Origin: UBA1479 sp963976055 | GTDB taxonomy: Bacteria; Pseudomonadota; Alphaproteobacteria; Rhodospirillales; Casp-alpha2 | DNA: 64,000 nt | Direction of reading: 5' to 3' | Assembly (NCBI GenBank): GCA_963976055.1 | Contig: CAXBJB010000004.1 | Coordinates: forward strand, 62,001 to 126,000 | Shown: positions 39,540-48,800 of the stretch, one piece after another | Layout: each line of letters starts with the position of its first letter | Numbering within the stretch: the first letter of the stretch is position 1 | Position numbers and translations under genes: made by a program | The notes under the pieces: generated by a model | The model's input: the letters and a program-made list of their open reading frames with translations, nothing else | What the model was told of the DNA's origin: nothing | Databases searched by the model: none

Positions 39540-40355
39540 TTGCCTACACTACATCTTGCGATTTTGGCGCTGATTCAGGGGATCACGGAATTTCTTCCGA
39601 TCTCCTCTTCGGCCCATCTCGCGGTCACACCCCGGCTTTTGGGTTGGCCCGACCAGGGATTGCTGATCGACGTCGCCGTTCATGTCGGGACGCTGGGCGC
39701 CGTGGTGCTTTATGTCCACCGCGACATCTGGGACATGTTGACGGGCCTGGGCCGCGCGCTCAAGGGGCGGCGCGACCGGGGGGCCAAGCTGGCGGGGCTG
39801 GTGATCCTGGCGACCTTGCCGGTGATCGGCGCCGGATATGCTCTCAACGAATATTACCCGAACGGCCTGCGTTCGCTCGAATTGATCGCCTGGGCGACCC
39901 TCGGCTTCGGAATTCTGCTGTATGCCGTCGATCGCATCGGCATGACGCTCCGGCGCATCGAACATCTGGAAATCTCGGACGCCCTGGTGATCGGCATCGC
40001 GCAATGCCTGGCCCTGATCCCGGGCACCTCGCGCGCCGGCATCACCATGACGGCGGCGCGGCTCCTGGGCATGGAGCGCACGGACACGGCGCGCTTTTCC
40101 ATGCTGCTGTCGATCCCGGCGATCCTGGGGGCGGGGGCGCTGAAGGGCTACGAGCTTTGGAAATCCGGAGACGCGGCGCTGACCTCCGACGCCTTCACGG
40201 CGGCGGGTCTCGCCTTCATCACGGCCCTGATCGCCATCGCCGTGATGATGGCCTGGCTGCGGCGCGCCACCTTCACGCCCTTCGTGGTCTACCGCATCGT
40301 GCTGGGGATTTTCCTGCTCGCCGTGGCCTACGGCTACGTCGCGCCCTTCAACTGA
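39540..40355 (+). CDS. uppP: Undecaprenyl-diphosphatase
   Basis: Polytopic membrane enzyme of 271 residues that dephosphorylates undecaprenyl diphosphate so the lipid carrier can be reused for peptidoglycan and glycan export. The two catalytic blocks are present: QGITEFLPISSSAHL near residue 14 and PGTSRAGITM near residue 160. The start codon is TTG at 39540, supported by AGGAGC upstream and by homology starting there. A REP-like element lies after the stop. Confidence 0.95.
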   Translation: MPTLHLAILALIQGITEFLPISSSAHLAVTPRLLGWPDQGLLIDVAVHVGTLGAVVLYVHRDIWDMLTGLGRALKGRRDRGAKLAGLVILATLPVIGAGYALNEYYPNGLRSLELIAWATLGFGILLYAVDRIGMTLRRIEHLEISDALVIGIAQCLALIPGTSRAGITMTAARLLGMERTDTARFSMLLSIPAILGAGALKGYELWKSGDAALTSDAFTAAGLAFITALIAIAVMMAWLRRATFTPFVVYRIVLGIFLLAVAYGYVAPFN

Positions 40356-40376
40356 CCAGCTATCCCCCCTCTTTCG

Positions 40377-40448
40377 TCATTGCCGGGCTTGACCCGGCAA
40401 TCCACTGCCGGCGCCAAGATGGGCCCCCGGGTCAAGCCCGGGGGTGAC
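40377..40448. repeat. REP-like double-hairpin element
   Basis: Two hairpins in tandem, TTGCCGGG/CCCGGCAA (40380-40400) and CCCCCGGG/CCCGGGGG (40424-40444). Each has a five-base loop, the two loops being CTTGA and TCAAG. The outer GTCA/TGAC ends pair as well, so the whole unit is one imperfect palindrome. This form (CGGGCTTGACCCGG) is widespread between genes in alphaproteobacteria. It lies between convergent uppP and ghrA and may end both transcripts. Confidence 0.85.
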
Positions 40449-40469
40449 GGTTGGGGATAGGGCGGAGAC

Positions 40470-41420
40470 TCAGTACCGCGTGCCGCGATCGACCGTGTTG
40501 AGCGGCGGTTCCCCCGCTTCCATGCGCCGGATGTTCGTTACGTACCATTCCGTCGATGAATGCGGCACGGTCAGGCTCGCCATGTGCGGCGTCACGGTGA
40601 CCTTGGGGTGGCTCCAGAACGGGTGATCGGCGGGCAGCGGTTCGGTGTGGAACACGTCGAGCGTCGCGCCCGCGATATGGCCTGAATCGATGGCCGCGAT
40701 CAGGTCATCGTCGACCACGTGGCCGCCGCGCGCGCAATTGATCAGGCAGGCACCCTCGGGCAGGGTGGCCAGGGTGTCCTTGTTGAGGATGCCCTGCGTG
40801 TCCGGCGTCAGCGGCAGCAGGCAAATCAGGATTTCCGTGCGGTTCAGGAAAGGAACCAACCGATCCGGGCCATGAAAGCATTCGACGCCGGGAATGTCCT
40901 TTTTCGAGCGTGCCCAGCCGGCGACCTGATAATGCAGCGGCACCAGCTTTTTCGCCGCGTCGCTGCCCAATTCCCCCAGGCCCAGAATGCCGACCCGGCG
41001 CTGCTCGGCATCGGCCTGGCGCAGGCGTTTCCACCTGTGCTCGGCGGCCCAGCCGGCATAGACGCCCATCTTGCGGTGATGATGGATCGTCCAATACAGA
41101 ACGTATTCGCTCATCCCCTGGGTCAGGCAGCGGTCGACCAGGCGCACCAGGGGCACGCCGTCCGGCAATTCCGGGTCGTTCCACAGATGATCGACCCCGG
41201 CGCCTAAGGAAAAGATTGCCTTCAGATTGGGTAAGGTTTTCAGGACCCCCGGCTGCGGCTTCCACACGATGGCGTAGTCGATCTCGGCCGTATCGCCGGT
41301 TTCATCCTTGGCCGGGTCGTCGGACCACACGCGGAAATCAGCCTCGGGCATCTGCGCAAGAAAGGCGTCCCGCCAGGGATCGGGTTTGTCCCCGGGGGCC
41401 ATGTAGAGAACGGTAACCAT
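40470..41420 (-). CDS. ghrA: Glyoxylate/hydroxypyruvate reductase A-like 2-hydroxyacid dehydrogenase
   Basis: D-isomer-specific 2-hydroxyacid dehydrogenase of 316 residues in the GhrA subgroup. The NAD(P) motif GILGLGELG is central, and the catalytic Arg, Glu and His are in NCARGGHVVDDD, DVFHTEPLP and TVTPHMAS. GhrA reduces glyoxylate and hydroxypyruvate. Its ATG overlaps the yejF stop by one base (TAATG), so it is probably translated from the yej operon. Confidence 0.88.
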   Translation of the reverse strand: MVTVLYMAPGDKPDPWRDAFLAQMPEADFRVWSDDPAKDETGDTAEIDYAIVWKPQPGVLKTLPNLKAIFSLGAGVDHLWNDPELPDGVPLVRLVDRCLTQGMSEYVLYWTIHHHRKMGVYAGWAAEHRWKRLRQADAEQRRVGILGLGELGSDAAKKLVPLHYQVAGWARSKKDIPGVECFHGPDRLVPFLNRTEILICLLPLTPDTQGILNKDTLATLPEGACLINCARGGHVVDDDLIAAIDSGHIAGATLDVFHTEPLPADHPFWSHPKVTVTPHMASLTVPHSSTEWYVTNIRRMEAGEPPLNTVDRGTRY

Positions 41421-43045
41421 TATGTTGAGACTGCTCCGGTTTCGTCGGCCTTCAACTCGAAGGCGGCGGCCATCAGGGCCTTGGTGTAGGGATCCTTGGG
41501 ATCGTCGATGATCTGCTGGGCGGATCCGTATTCGACGACGCGGCCCTGGCGCATGACGGCAATCTCATGGCTGACGGCGCGCACCACCTTCAGATCGTGG
41601 GAAATGAACAGGTAGGCCAGATCGTGCTTCTTTTGCAAGCCGCGCAGCAATTCCACGATCTGCGCCTGCACGGACATGTCGAGGGCGCTCGTCGGCTCGT
41701 CCAGCACCATGAACTTGGGCTTCAGTACCAGGGCCCGGGCGATGGAGATGCGCTGGCGCTGGCCGCCGGAAAATTCGTGGGGATAGCGGTCCTGCATCTC
41801 GGGCGTCAGGCCGACCTCGTGCAGGGCTTCGGCGACCAGCTGCCGGCGCGCCAGGGCGTCGCCGCCGAGGCCGTGGACGATCAGGCCCTCCTCGATGATC
41901 TGGCCGACCGATAGACGCGGGCTCAAACTGCCGAAGGGGTCCTGGAACACGATCTGCATTTCCCGGCGCAGGGGGCGCATCTGCTTGAACTGCCAGCCCT
42001 GGATGTTGGCACCCTCGAACAGGATGTCGCCGGTCGACCGTTCCAGGCGCAGGAGGGCCCGGCCCAGCGTGCTTTTGCCCGAGCCGGATTCGCCGACGAT
42101 GCCCAGCGTATGGCCGCGTTTGAGCGCCAGCGAAATGCCGTCGACAGCCTTGATATGGCCCACCGTGCGGCGCAGGAACCCGCGCTTGATCGGGAACCAG
42201 ACCTTCACGTCGCGGCCCTGCAGCAGGTCGGGCGCCGTCGGGTCGGCGGGCTCGGGCCGGCCCTTGGGCTCGGCCGCCAGCAGGTGGCGGGTGTAATCGT
42301 GCTGCGGGGTGTCGAACAGGGCCTCGGTCGCCCGCTGTTCGACGATCCGGCCGTCGTTCATGACCGAGACCGTATCGGCCATGCGCCGCACGATGCCCAG
42401 GTCATGGGTGATCAGCAGCATGGCCATGCCGAGCTTGGCCTGGATCTCCTTCATCAGCTTCAGGACCTGGGCCTGGATGGTGACGTCCAAGGCCGTCGTC
42501 GGCTCGTCGGCGATCAACAGGTCCGGATTGTTGGCCAGCGCCATGGCGATCATGATGCGCTGCTGCTGGCCGCCGGAAAATTCGTGGGGCAGGGATTGCA
42601 GGCGCGACGCCGCCTCGCCCAGGCCGACCAGGTCGAGCAGTTCCAGCACCCGGGCGCGGGCCTGCTTGGCCGTCATGTGCTGATGCAGGAACAGGACCTC
42701 GGCGATCTGCTTTTCGATGGCATGCAGCGGGTTGAGGCTGGTCAGCGGTTCCTGAAAGATCATCGCGATCTGGTTGCCGCGGATCCTGCGCATGACTCCG
42801 CCGGGGGCGCCCACCAGTTCCTCGCCGTTGAACTTGATCGAGCCCCGGGGGTGATGGGCCAAGGGATAGGGCAGCAGCTGCATGACCGACAGCGCCGTCA
42901 CCGACTTGCCCGATCCGGATTCGCCGACCAGGGCATGGGTCTCGCCCTTGCCGATGGTCAGGCTCGCCCCCTGCACGGCGGTGACGGCCCCCGGGCCGGC
43001 GCCGAAGGTGACGTGCAGATCGTCGATTTCCAGAAGCTTGGACAT
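41420..43045 (-). CDS. yejF: YejF-like ABC transporter ATPase with two nucleotide-binding domains
   Basis: Fused double ATPase of 541 residues energising the YejABEF peptide importer. Each half has a Walker A (GESGSGKSV near residue 40 and GESGSGKST near 315) and an ABC signature (FSGGQQQRIMIAMAL and FSGGQRQRISIARAL). OppD/OppF-like features are clear. It follows yejE with a TAATG overlap. In enterobacteria Yej imports microcin C and small peptides. Confidence 0.93.
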   Translation of the reverse strand: MSKLLEIDDLHVTFGAGPGAVTAVQGASLTIGKGETHALVGESGSGKSVTALSVMQLLPYPLAHHPRGSIKFNGEELVGAPGGVMRRIRGNQIAMIFQEPLTSLNPLHAIEKQIAEVLFLHQHMTAKQARARVLELLDLVGLGEAASRLQSLPHEFSGGQQQRIMIAMALANNPDLLIADEPTTALDVTIQAQVLKLMKEIQAKLGMAMLLITHDLGIVRRMADTVSVMNDGRIVEQRATEALFDTPQHDYTRHLLAAEPKGRPEPADPTAPDLLQGRDVKVWFPIKRGFLRRTVGHIKAVDGISLALKRGHTLGIVGESGSGKSTLGRALLRLERSTGDILFEGANIQGWQFKQMRPLRREMQIVFQDPFGSLSPRLSVGQIIEEGLIVHGLGGDALARRQLVAEALHEVGLTPEMQDRYPHEFSGGQRQRISIARALVLKPKFMVLDEPTSALDMSVQAQIVELLRGLQKKHDLAYLFISHDLKVVRAVSHEIAVMRQGRVVEYGSAQQIIDDPKDPYTKALMAAAFELKADETGAVST

Positions 43046-44145
43046 TATTTGAAGACCTTCCGGGGGTCGAAGGCGTCGCGCACGGCCTCGCCGACGAAGA
43101 CCAGCAGCGACAGCATGACGGCGAGGGAGAAGAACGCCGTGAAGCCCAGCCAGGGGGCCTGAATGTTGTTCTTGCCCTGGTTCAGCAATTCGCCCAGGGA
43201 CGGCGACCCGGCGGGCAGGCCGAAACCGAGAAAGTCGAGAGAGGTCAGCGTGGTGATCGAGCCCGACAGGATGAAGGGCAGGAAGGTCAGGGTCGCGACC
43301 ATGGCGTTGGGCAGAACGTGTTTGAACATGATGACCCGGTCCGACACGCCCAAGGCCCGGGCGGCCCGCACGTAATCGAAATTACGCGCGCGCAGGAATT
43401 CTGCGCGCACCACGCCGACGAAGGCCATCCAGGAAAACATCAGCATCAGACCCAAAATCCACCAAAACCCGGGGGTCACCACGCTGGCCAGGATGATCAG
43501 AAGGTAGAGCGTCGGCAGGCCCGACCAGACCTCCATGAAGCGCTGCGCCAGCAGGTCGATCCAGCCGCCGAAATAGCCCTGCGCGGCGCCGGCGGCGATA
43601 CCGACCACGGCGCTGATCGCGGTCAGCGCCAGGCCGAACAGCACGGAAATGCGGAAGCCGTAGATCATGCGCGCCATCACGTCGCGGCCCTGGTCGTCGG
43701 TGCCGAGCCAGTTGTCGAGCGACGGCGGCGAGGGGGCCGGGCCCGGCAGGTCCTTGATGACCGTGTCGTAGGAATAGGGAATCGGCGGCCAGATCATCCA
43801 GCCCTTGGCGTTGATCAGGTCCTTGACGTAGGGGTCGCGGTAATCGGCCTCGGTCGCGAATTCGCCGCCGAAGGTGGTTTCCGCATATGCCTCGGCCACG
43901 GGGACATAGAACCCGCCGTTGAAGTAAACCAGGAACGGCTTGTCGTTGGCGATCAGCTCGGCCCCCAGCGACAGCACGAACAGCAGCACGAAAATCCACA
44001 GCGACCAGTAGCCCCGGCGGTTGCGCCGGAAATTGGCGAGCCGCCGTTCCGTCAGCGGCGTGATGCGCATGCCGAACACGCGCCGGCCGGGCAGCGGCGG
44101 CGCGGTCGTGGCGGGATCGGCGGCGGTCGTCATGTCCGGGCGCAT
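43045..44145 (-). CDS. yejE: YejE-like ABC transporter permease
   Basis: Permease of 366 residues. One membrane helix (YWSLWIFVLLFVLSLGAEL) precedes a periplasmic insertion, then a five-helix permease core starts near residue 165. The block DNWLGTDDQGRDVMARMIYG is typical of OppC-type permeases, and the EAA-loop region is ARALGVSDRVIMFKHVLPNA. It lies between yejB (4-bp gap) and yejF (1-bp overlap). Confidence 0.92.
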   Translation of the reverse strand: MRPDMTTAADPATTAPPLPGRRVFGMRITPLTERRLANFRRNRRGYWSLWIFVLLFVLSLGAELIANDKPFLVYFNGGFYVPVAEAYAETTFGGEFATEADYRDPYVKDLINAKGWMIWPPIPYSYDTVIKDLPGPAPSPPSLDNWLGTDDQGRDVMARMIYGFRISVLFGLALTAISAVVGIAAGAAQGYFGGWIDLLAQRFMEVWSGLPTLYLLIILASVVTPGFWWILGLMLMFSWMAFVGVVRAEFLRARNFDYVRAARALGVSDRVIMFKHVLPNAMVATLTFLPFILSGSITTLTSLDFLGFGLPAGSPSLGELLNQGKNNIQAPWLGFTAFFSLAVMLSLLVFVGEAVRDAFDPRKVFK

Positions 44146-44149
44146 GGCG

Positions 44150-45268
44150 TCACACCTCGCGCGCGTCGAAATCGATGCGCGGATCGACGATGTGGTACAT
44201 CAGGTCGCCGATGATGCCCATGAGAAGGCCCAGCAGGGTGAAAAAATACAGCGTCGCGAACATCACCGGATAGTCGCGGGTCAGCGCCGCGTCGAACCCC
44301 AGAAGGCCGAGCCCGTCGAGGGAGAAGATGACCTCGGTCAACAGGGCGCCCGTGAACAGAATGCCGATGAAGGCCGAGGGAAAGCCCGCGATGACGATCA
44401 GCATGGCGTTGCGGAACACGTGGCCGTAAAGCACCTGGCGTTCCGTCAGGCCCTTGGATCGGGCGGTCACCACGTATTGCTGGTTGATCTGTTCCAGGAA
44501 CGAATTCTTGGTTAGCATGGTCAGCCCGGCGAAGCCGCCGATCACCATGGATGAAATGGGCAGGGTGAGGTGCCAAAAATAGTCCTTCACCTGCTCCCAT
44601 GTCGAAAGCTCGGCGAAGTTTTCCGAGACCAGTCCGCGTAGCGGGAAGATGTCCCAGTAGCGTCCGCCCGCGAACAGCACGATGAGCAGGATCGCGAACA
44701 GAAAGCCCGGCACGGCGTTGCCGAAGATCACCAGGCCCGAGGTCCAGATGTCGAACTTCGATCCGTCGCGCACGGCCTTGGCCACGCCCAAGGGGATCGA
44801 GATCAGATAAACCAGCAGCGTCGTCCACAGGCCGAGCGAGATCGACACGGGCATCTTGTCGAGCACCAGCTGCATCACCGACTGGTCGCGGAAATAGCTG
44901 TCACCGAAATCGAAGGTCGCGTAGCGCTTCATCATCAGCCAGAAACGTTCGTGCGCCGGCTTGTCCAGGCCGAACTGGCGTTCCAGGTCCTTGATGAATT
45001 CGGGCGGCAGGCCCTGGGCCCCCCGGTATTTGCTGGTCACGGTGGAATCGCCGCCGGAGCCCTGGGCCGGGCGTTTGGCGGCCATGACTTCGGACCCGCC
45101 GTCGCCCGACACGCGGGCGGTGGACGACACGTCGTCGCCGGCGATCTGGGCGATCAACTGTTCGACCGGCCCGCCGGGCAGGATCTGCACCACGGCGAAA
45201 TTGATGATCATGATGCCGAGCAATGTCGGCGGGATCAGCAGCAGTCGGCGGAGGATATATGCGAACAT
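44150..45268 (-). CDS. yejB: YejB-like ABC transporter permease
   Basis: Permease of 372 residues. The first helix (LLLIPPTLLGIMIINFAVVQI) and a long periplasmic loop with GLPPEFIKDLERQFGLDKP are typical of OppB/DppB permeases. Several membrane segments and an EAA-like loop (ARSKGLTERQVLYGHVFRNA) follow. It sits between yejA (56-bp gap) and yejE. Confidence 0.92.
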   Translation of the reverse strand: MFAYILRRLLLIPPTLLGIMIINFAVVQILPGGPVEQLIAQIAGDDVSSTARVSGDGGSEVMAAKRPAQGSGGDSTVTSKYRGAQGLPPEFIKDLERQFGLDKPAHERFWLMMKRYATFDFGDSYFRDQSVMQLVLDKMPVSISLGLWTTLLVYLISIPLGVAKAVRDGSKFDIWTSGLVIFGNAVPGFLFAILLIVLFAGGRYWDIFPLRGLVSENFAELSTWEQVKDYFWHLTLPISSMVIGGFAGLTMLTKNSFLEQINQQYVVTARSKGLTERQVLYGHVFRNAMLIVIAGFPSAFIGILFTGALLTEVIFSLDGLGLLGFDAALTRDYPVMFATLYFFTLLGLLMGIIGDLMYHIVDPRIDFDAREV

Positions 45269-45324
45269 GGCGGCGATGATAGGGCCTGGCGGCCTTGGCG
45301 GCTACCGTTCCTGTATGGGCCCGG

Positions 45325-47148
45325 TCACAACCCTTTCTTGCGGTCGGCCAGCGACTTGGCCTTGGCCGCGTCGATCCACCAGGCGAAAAACTGGTTGCCG
45401 CGGGTCGGGGTCACTTTGGGCCGGGCGAACTTGTCCCAATAGGCGATGCGGTCGTAAGGCGCATGCCAGTTGGGGATCATGTAATGGCCCCATTGCAGGA
45501 CGCGGTCGAGCGCCCGGCAGGCGGTCACCAGATCCTTGCGCGACGGGGCCGCGATCAGCTTTTCCACGATGGCGTCGATGGCCTTGGACTTGATGCCGAT
45601 GATGTTGCGCGATCCCTCCTGGTCGGCCGCCGCCGTCGACCAGAACTCGCGCTGCTCGTTGCCTGGCGACATGGACTGGCCGAACCCGCCGACCACCATG
45701 TCGAAATCGAAGGTATCCAGGCGCCGGCGGTACTGGGCCGTGTCGATGGTGCGCACGGTCATGACGATGCCCAGCTTTTCCAGGTTCTTGGCGAACGGCA
45801 GGGCGATGCGCTCGAACAGAGGGCTGACCAGCAGCATTTCGAAGGCGAAGGGCTTGCCCGTCTTGGCGTTGACCCGCTTGCCGTCCTTGATGATCCAGCC
45901 GGCGTCGGTCAGCAGCTTGGACGCCGTGCGCAGGTTGCCCCGGATGTTGCCGCCTTCGTCGCCACGGGGCGGGGTGTATTCCTGGCTGAAGACTTCCGGC
46001 GGCAATTCATCCTTGAACGGCTCCAGCAGCTTCATCTCGTCCGGCCCCGGCAGGCCCGTGGCCGCCATATCCGAATTCTGGAAATAGCTGCGGGTGCGTT
46101 CGTACTGGCCGTAGAACAGGGCCTTGTTCGACCATTCGAAATTGAAGGCATAAGCCAGCGCGTGGCGCACCTGGGGGTCGCTGAACAACTCGCGCCGGGT
46201 GTTGAAGGCGAAGCCCTGCATGCCTGCCGGGCGGTCATGGTGAATCTGCTCCTTGACCAGAACGCCCTTCTTCACGGCGGGGGTCTCATAGGCCGTGGCC
46301 CAGGCCTTTGACGAATTTTCCGACTTGTAGTCGTAACGCCCGGCCAGGAAGGCCTCCAGCGCCACGTTGGAATCGCGGTAGTAGTCGAAAATGATCTCGT
46401 CGAAATTGTTGTAACCCGTCATCACCGGGATGTCCTTGCCCCAGTAATCCTTGACGCGGGTCAGTTTGACGAAGCGGCCGGCCTCGAACTCGGTGATCTT
46501 GTAGGGCCCGCTGCCGAGCGGCGGCTCCAGGGTCGTCTTGTTGAATTCCTTGTCCTTCCAGTAATGCTTGGGCAGGACCGTCAGCTGGCCGATGATCAGC
46601 GGCAATTCCCGGTTTTCGCCCGGCTTGAAGGTGAATTTCACGGACCGCTCGCCGGTCTGCGTCACCTCGGCCACATTGCCGTAATAGAAGCGGTAGAAGG
46701 GCGCGCCCTCCTTGACCAGGATATTGAAGGAAAAGACCACGTCATCGACCGTCACCGGCATGCCGTCATGCCAGCGCGCTTCCTTGCGCAGCGTGAATTC
46801 CACCCAGGACCGATCGTCCGGCATGGTCACAGTTTCCGCCAGGCGGCCGTATTGGCTGAACGGCTCGTCCGCCGCGTCGTCCATCAAGGTGTCGTAGACG
46901 AAGCCCGAGGCCCCCGCCGCCGTGCCCTTGATGATGAAGGGGTTGAAGCTGTCGAAGGACCCGGTGGCGCCCAGGCGCACGGTGCCACCCTTGGGGGCAT
47001 CCGGGTTGACGTAGTCGAAATGCTTGAACTCCGGGCCGTACTTCAGGTCGCCATGCATGGCCAGTCCGTGCACCGGCTTGGGCGTGTCGGCCGCCTCGGC
47101 CGGCAAGGTTAAGAAGGTGAGGACGAGAAGGGCGCTCAGAAATCGCAT
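45325..47148 (-). CDS. yejA: YejA-like extracellular solute-binding protein
   Basis: Periplasmic peptide-binding protein of 607 residues (SBP family 5). The signal peptide MRFLSALLVLTFLTLPAEAA is followed by LAMHGDLKYGPEFKHFDYVN, characteristic of the YejA branch. FTLRKEARWHDGMPVTVDDV is the general SBP5 block. It heads the yejA-B-E-F-ghrA operon; hisN ends 102 bp upstream on the same strand. Substrates are probably short peptides. Confidence 0.92.
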   Translation of the reverse strand: MRFLSALLVLTFLTLPAEAADTPKPVHGLAMHGDLKYGPEFKHFDYVNPDAPKGGTVRLGATGSFDSFNPFIIKGTAAGASGFVYDTLMDDAADEPFSQYGRLAETVTMPDDRSWVEFTLRKEARWHDGMPVTVDDVVFSFNILVKEGAPFYRFYYGNVAEVTQTGERSVKFTFKPGENRELPLIIGQLTVLPKHYWKDKEFNKTTLEPPLGSGPYKITEFEAGRFVKLTRVKDYWGKDIPVMTGYNNFDEIIFDYYRDSNVALEAFLAGRYDYKSENSSKAWATAYETPAVKKGVLVKEQIHHDRPAGMQGFAFNTRRELFSDPQVRHALAYAFNFEWSNKALFYGQYERTRSYFQNSDMAATGLPGPDEMKLLEPFKDELPPEVFSQEYTPPRGDEGGNIRGNLRTASKLLTDAGWIIKDGKRVNAKTGKPFAFEMLLVSPLFERIALPFAKNLEKLGIVMTVRTIDTAQYRRRLDTFDFDMVVGGFGQSMSPGNEQREFWSTAAADQEGSRNIIGIKSKAIDAIVEKLIAAPSRKDLVTACRALDRVLQWGHYMIPNWHAPYDRIAYWDKFARPKVTPTRGNQFFAWWIDAAKAKSLADRKKGL

Positions 47149-47250
47149 CTTTGTTTCCCCCGGAATGCGGTGTTCGCTGCGTCGGAATATGGAGATTAGC
47201 CGGTTCCGGTCAAGAAGTGGCCCGCCATTATGGCAAGCCTGTGACGGACA

Positions 47251-48042
47251 TCAGCCGCCGAGTGCCGCCACGGCTTGTCCATGCAATGCAGGGTCGCCCG
47301 ACGCGATCACCGTGCCGTCGCCGCCCAGGCCCAGGGCGCCGCCGGACCAGTCGGTCATGCACCCGCCCGCCCCTTCGACGATGGGCACCAGGGCGACATA
47401 GTCATAGGGCTGCATGCTGGAATCGCAGACAAGGTCGGCGCGGCCGCGGGCCAGGGTGCCGTAGCTGTAGCAGTCGCCGCCGTAGAGCGCGTGGCGGCAG
47501 CGGTGGCGCAAATTTTCGAAATGGCCGAAGTTGAGGCCCTGATGCATCTGCGGCGAGGTGGTGTACAGCCAGGCCCGGGCTAGATCGGGACAAGGCCGGC
47601 AGCGCACGGCCTCGCCGTTGCGCGTCGCCCCCAGGCCGGGGGCACCGGCCCAGACTTCGTCCAGGGCCGGGTTGTCCATGACACCGAGCCAGGGAACGCC
47701 GTCCCTCAGCAGGCCGATCAGGGTGCCGAACAGGGGCTTGCCGGTGACGAAGGCCTTGGTGCCGTCGATGGGGTCGAGCACCCAGACGAACTCCGCGTCC
47801 GCGTTTTCGGCCCCGAATTCCTCGCCGAAAATGCCGTGCCCGGGGAAGGTGGCGGCGATCATGTCGCGCAGGGCCGCCTCGCATTCCCGGTCGGCGATGG
47901 TGACGGGGCTTTGGTCGGCCTTGTCCTCGACGTCGGGGGCGGTGCCGTAATAACCCAGCACGATTTTCCGCGCGCGGGCCGCCATGTCCATGGCCAGGGC
48001 CAGGCATTGGGCGGTCAGGGCGTCCGTGGTCGATTGCGTCAC
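47251..48042 (-). CDS. hisN: Histidinol-phosphatase, inositol monophosphatase type
   Basis: Metal-dependent phosphatase of 263 residues in the inositol monophosphatase superfamily. Metal ligands are in FGEEFG (74-75), VLDPIDGTKAFVTG (90-101) and SSMQPYDYVALVPIVEGAGG. The VTGKPLFGTLIGL segment fits the HisN subgroup, which performs the histidinol-phosphate step in many alphaproteobacteria. Inositol- or fructose-phosphatase activity is the alternative. It lies 37 bp after the cytochrome c gene. Confidence 0.82.
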   Translation of the reverse strand: MTQSTTDALTAQCLALAMDMAARARKIVLGYYGTAPDVEDKADQSPVTIADRECEAALRDMIAATFPGHGIFGEEFGAENADAEFVWVLDPIDGTKAFVTGKPLFGTLIGLLRDGVPWLGVMDNPALDEVWAGAPGLGATRNGEAVRCRPCPDLARAWLYTTSPQMHQGLNFGHFENLRHRCRHALYGGDCYSYGTLARGRADLVCDSSMQPYDYVALVPIVEGAGGCMTDWSGGALGLGGDGTVIASGDPALHGQAVAALGG

Positions 48043-48079
48043 GGCGCCGTCCTCCGGTCGAATGAAAGCCGCGAAAGAC

Positions 48080-48592
48080 TTACTTGAGGGAGTCCAGGAA
48101 GACCAGCAGGGCCGCGCGGTCGGAATTCTTGGGAATGCCGCGGAAGGTCATCTTGGTGCCCGGGGCATAGCCCTTGGGGTCGGCGATGAACTTGTTCAAC
48201 TCTTCCAGGGTCCACTTGCCGTTCAGGCCCGCCAGGGCGCCGGAAAAGGAAAAGCCCTCGGCCTTGCCCTGATCGTGGCCGACGATGCCCCACAGGTTCG
48301 GGCCGATCTTATGCTTGGCACCCGATTCCGCCGAATGGCAGGCGGTGCATTTCTTGAACACCTTGGCGCCCGCGGCGGGGTCGGCGGTGGCCAGCAGTTC
48401 CATCACCGGCTTCTCGGCTTCCTTGGGTGCCGCTTCGGCGGCGCCGCCCTGATCGGCGACGGCGACCTCGAAGCCCATCTTTTCGGGCTCGTTCGCGTGA
48501 ACCAGCGTATCGCCGATCTTGTTGGTGCCCCACACGACCCAAGCCGTCACGAGCACGCCGAAACCGAGTTTTTCCATCCGGGAGAACTGCAT
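48080..48592 (-). CDS. Membrane-anchored cytochrome c (CycM/c552-like)
   Basis: Protein of 170 residues. An uncleaved N-terminal helix (LGFGVLVTAWVVWGTNKIG), a short Ala/Glu-rich linker and a class I cytochrome domain follow in order. The heme motif CTACH is at 82-86 and the Met ligand in GTKMTFRGI. Such proteins carry electrons from the bc1 complex to the oxidase. It is divergent from pheA. From memory, related genomes have kdsB between this gene and pheA; it is absent here. Confidence 0.9.
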   Translation of the reverse strand: MQFSRMEKLGFGVLVTAWVVWGTNKIGDTLVHANEPEKMGFEVAVADQGGAAEAAPKEAEKPVMELLATADPAAGAKVFKKCTACHSAESGAKHKIGPNLWGIVGHDQGKAEGFSFSGALAGLNGKWTLEELNKFIADPKGYAPGTKMTFRGIPKNSDRAALLVFLDSLK

Positions 48593-48800
48593 GGTGTTTT
48601 CCTTTGCCGATTGTTGCGGGGAATTTAACCGCCCATGCCGCCATGTTCAAGCGGCATAAGCCGCCGCCCGTCTGCTTCTTCATATCGCGGTCCCGGCCCG
48701 CGTTGACACCGGCAGCCCCGCCAACGATACTCCCGCAAGTTTCTGAAAAGGCCCGTGATCTCCGGGCCTTGCCCATCCGGACCCCCAAGATCGCTCAGCC

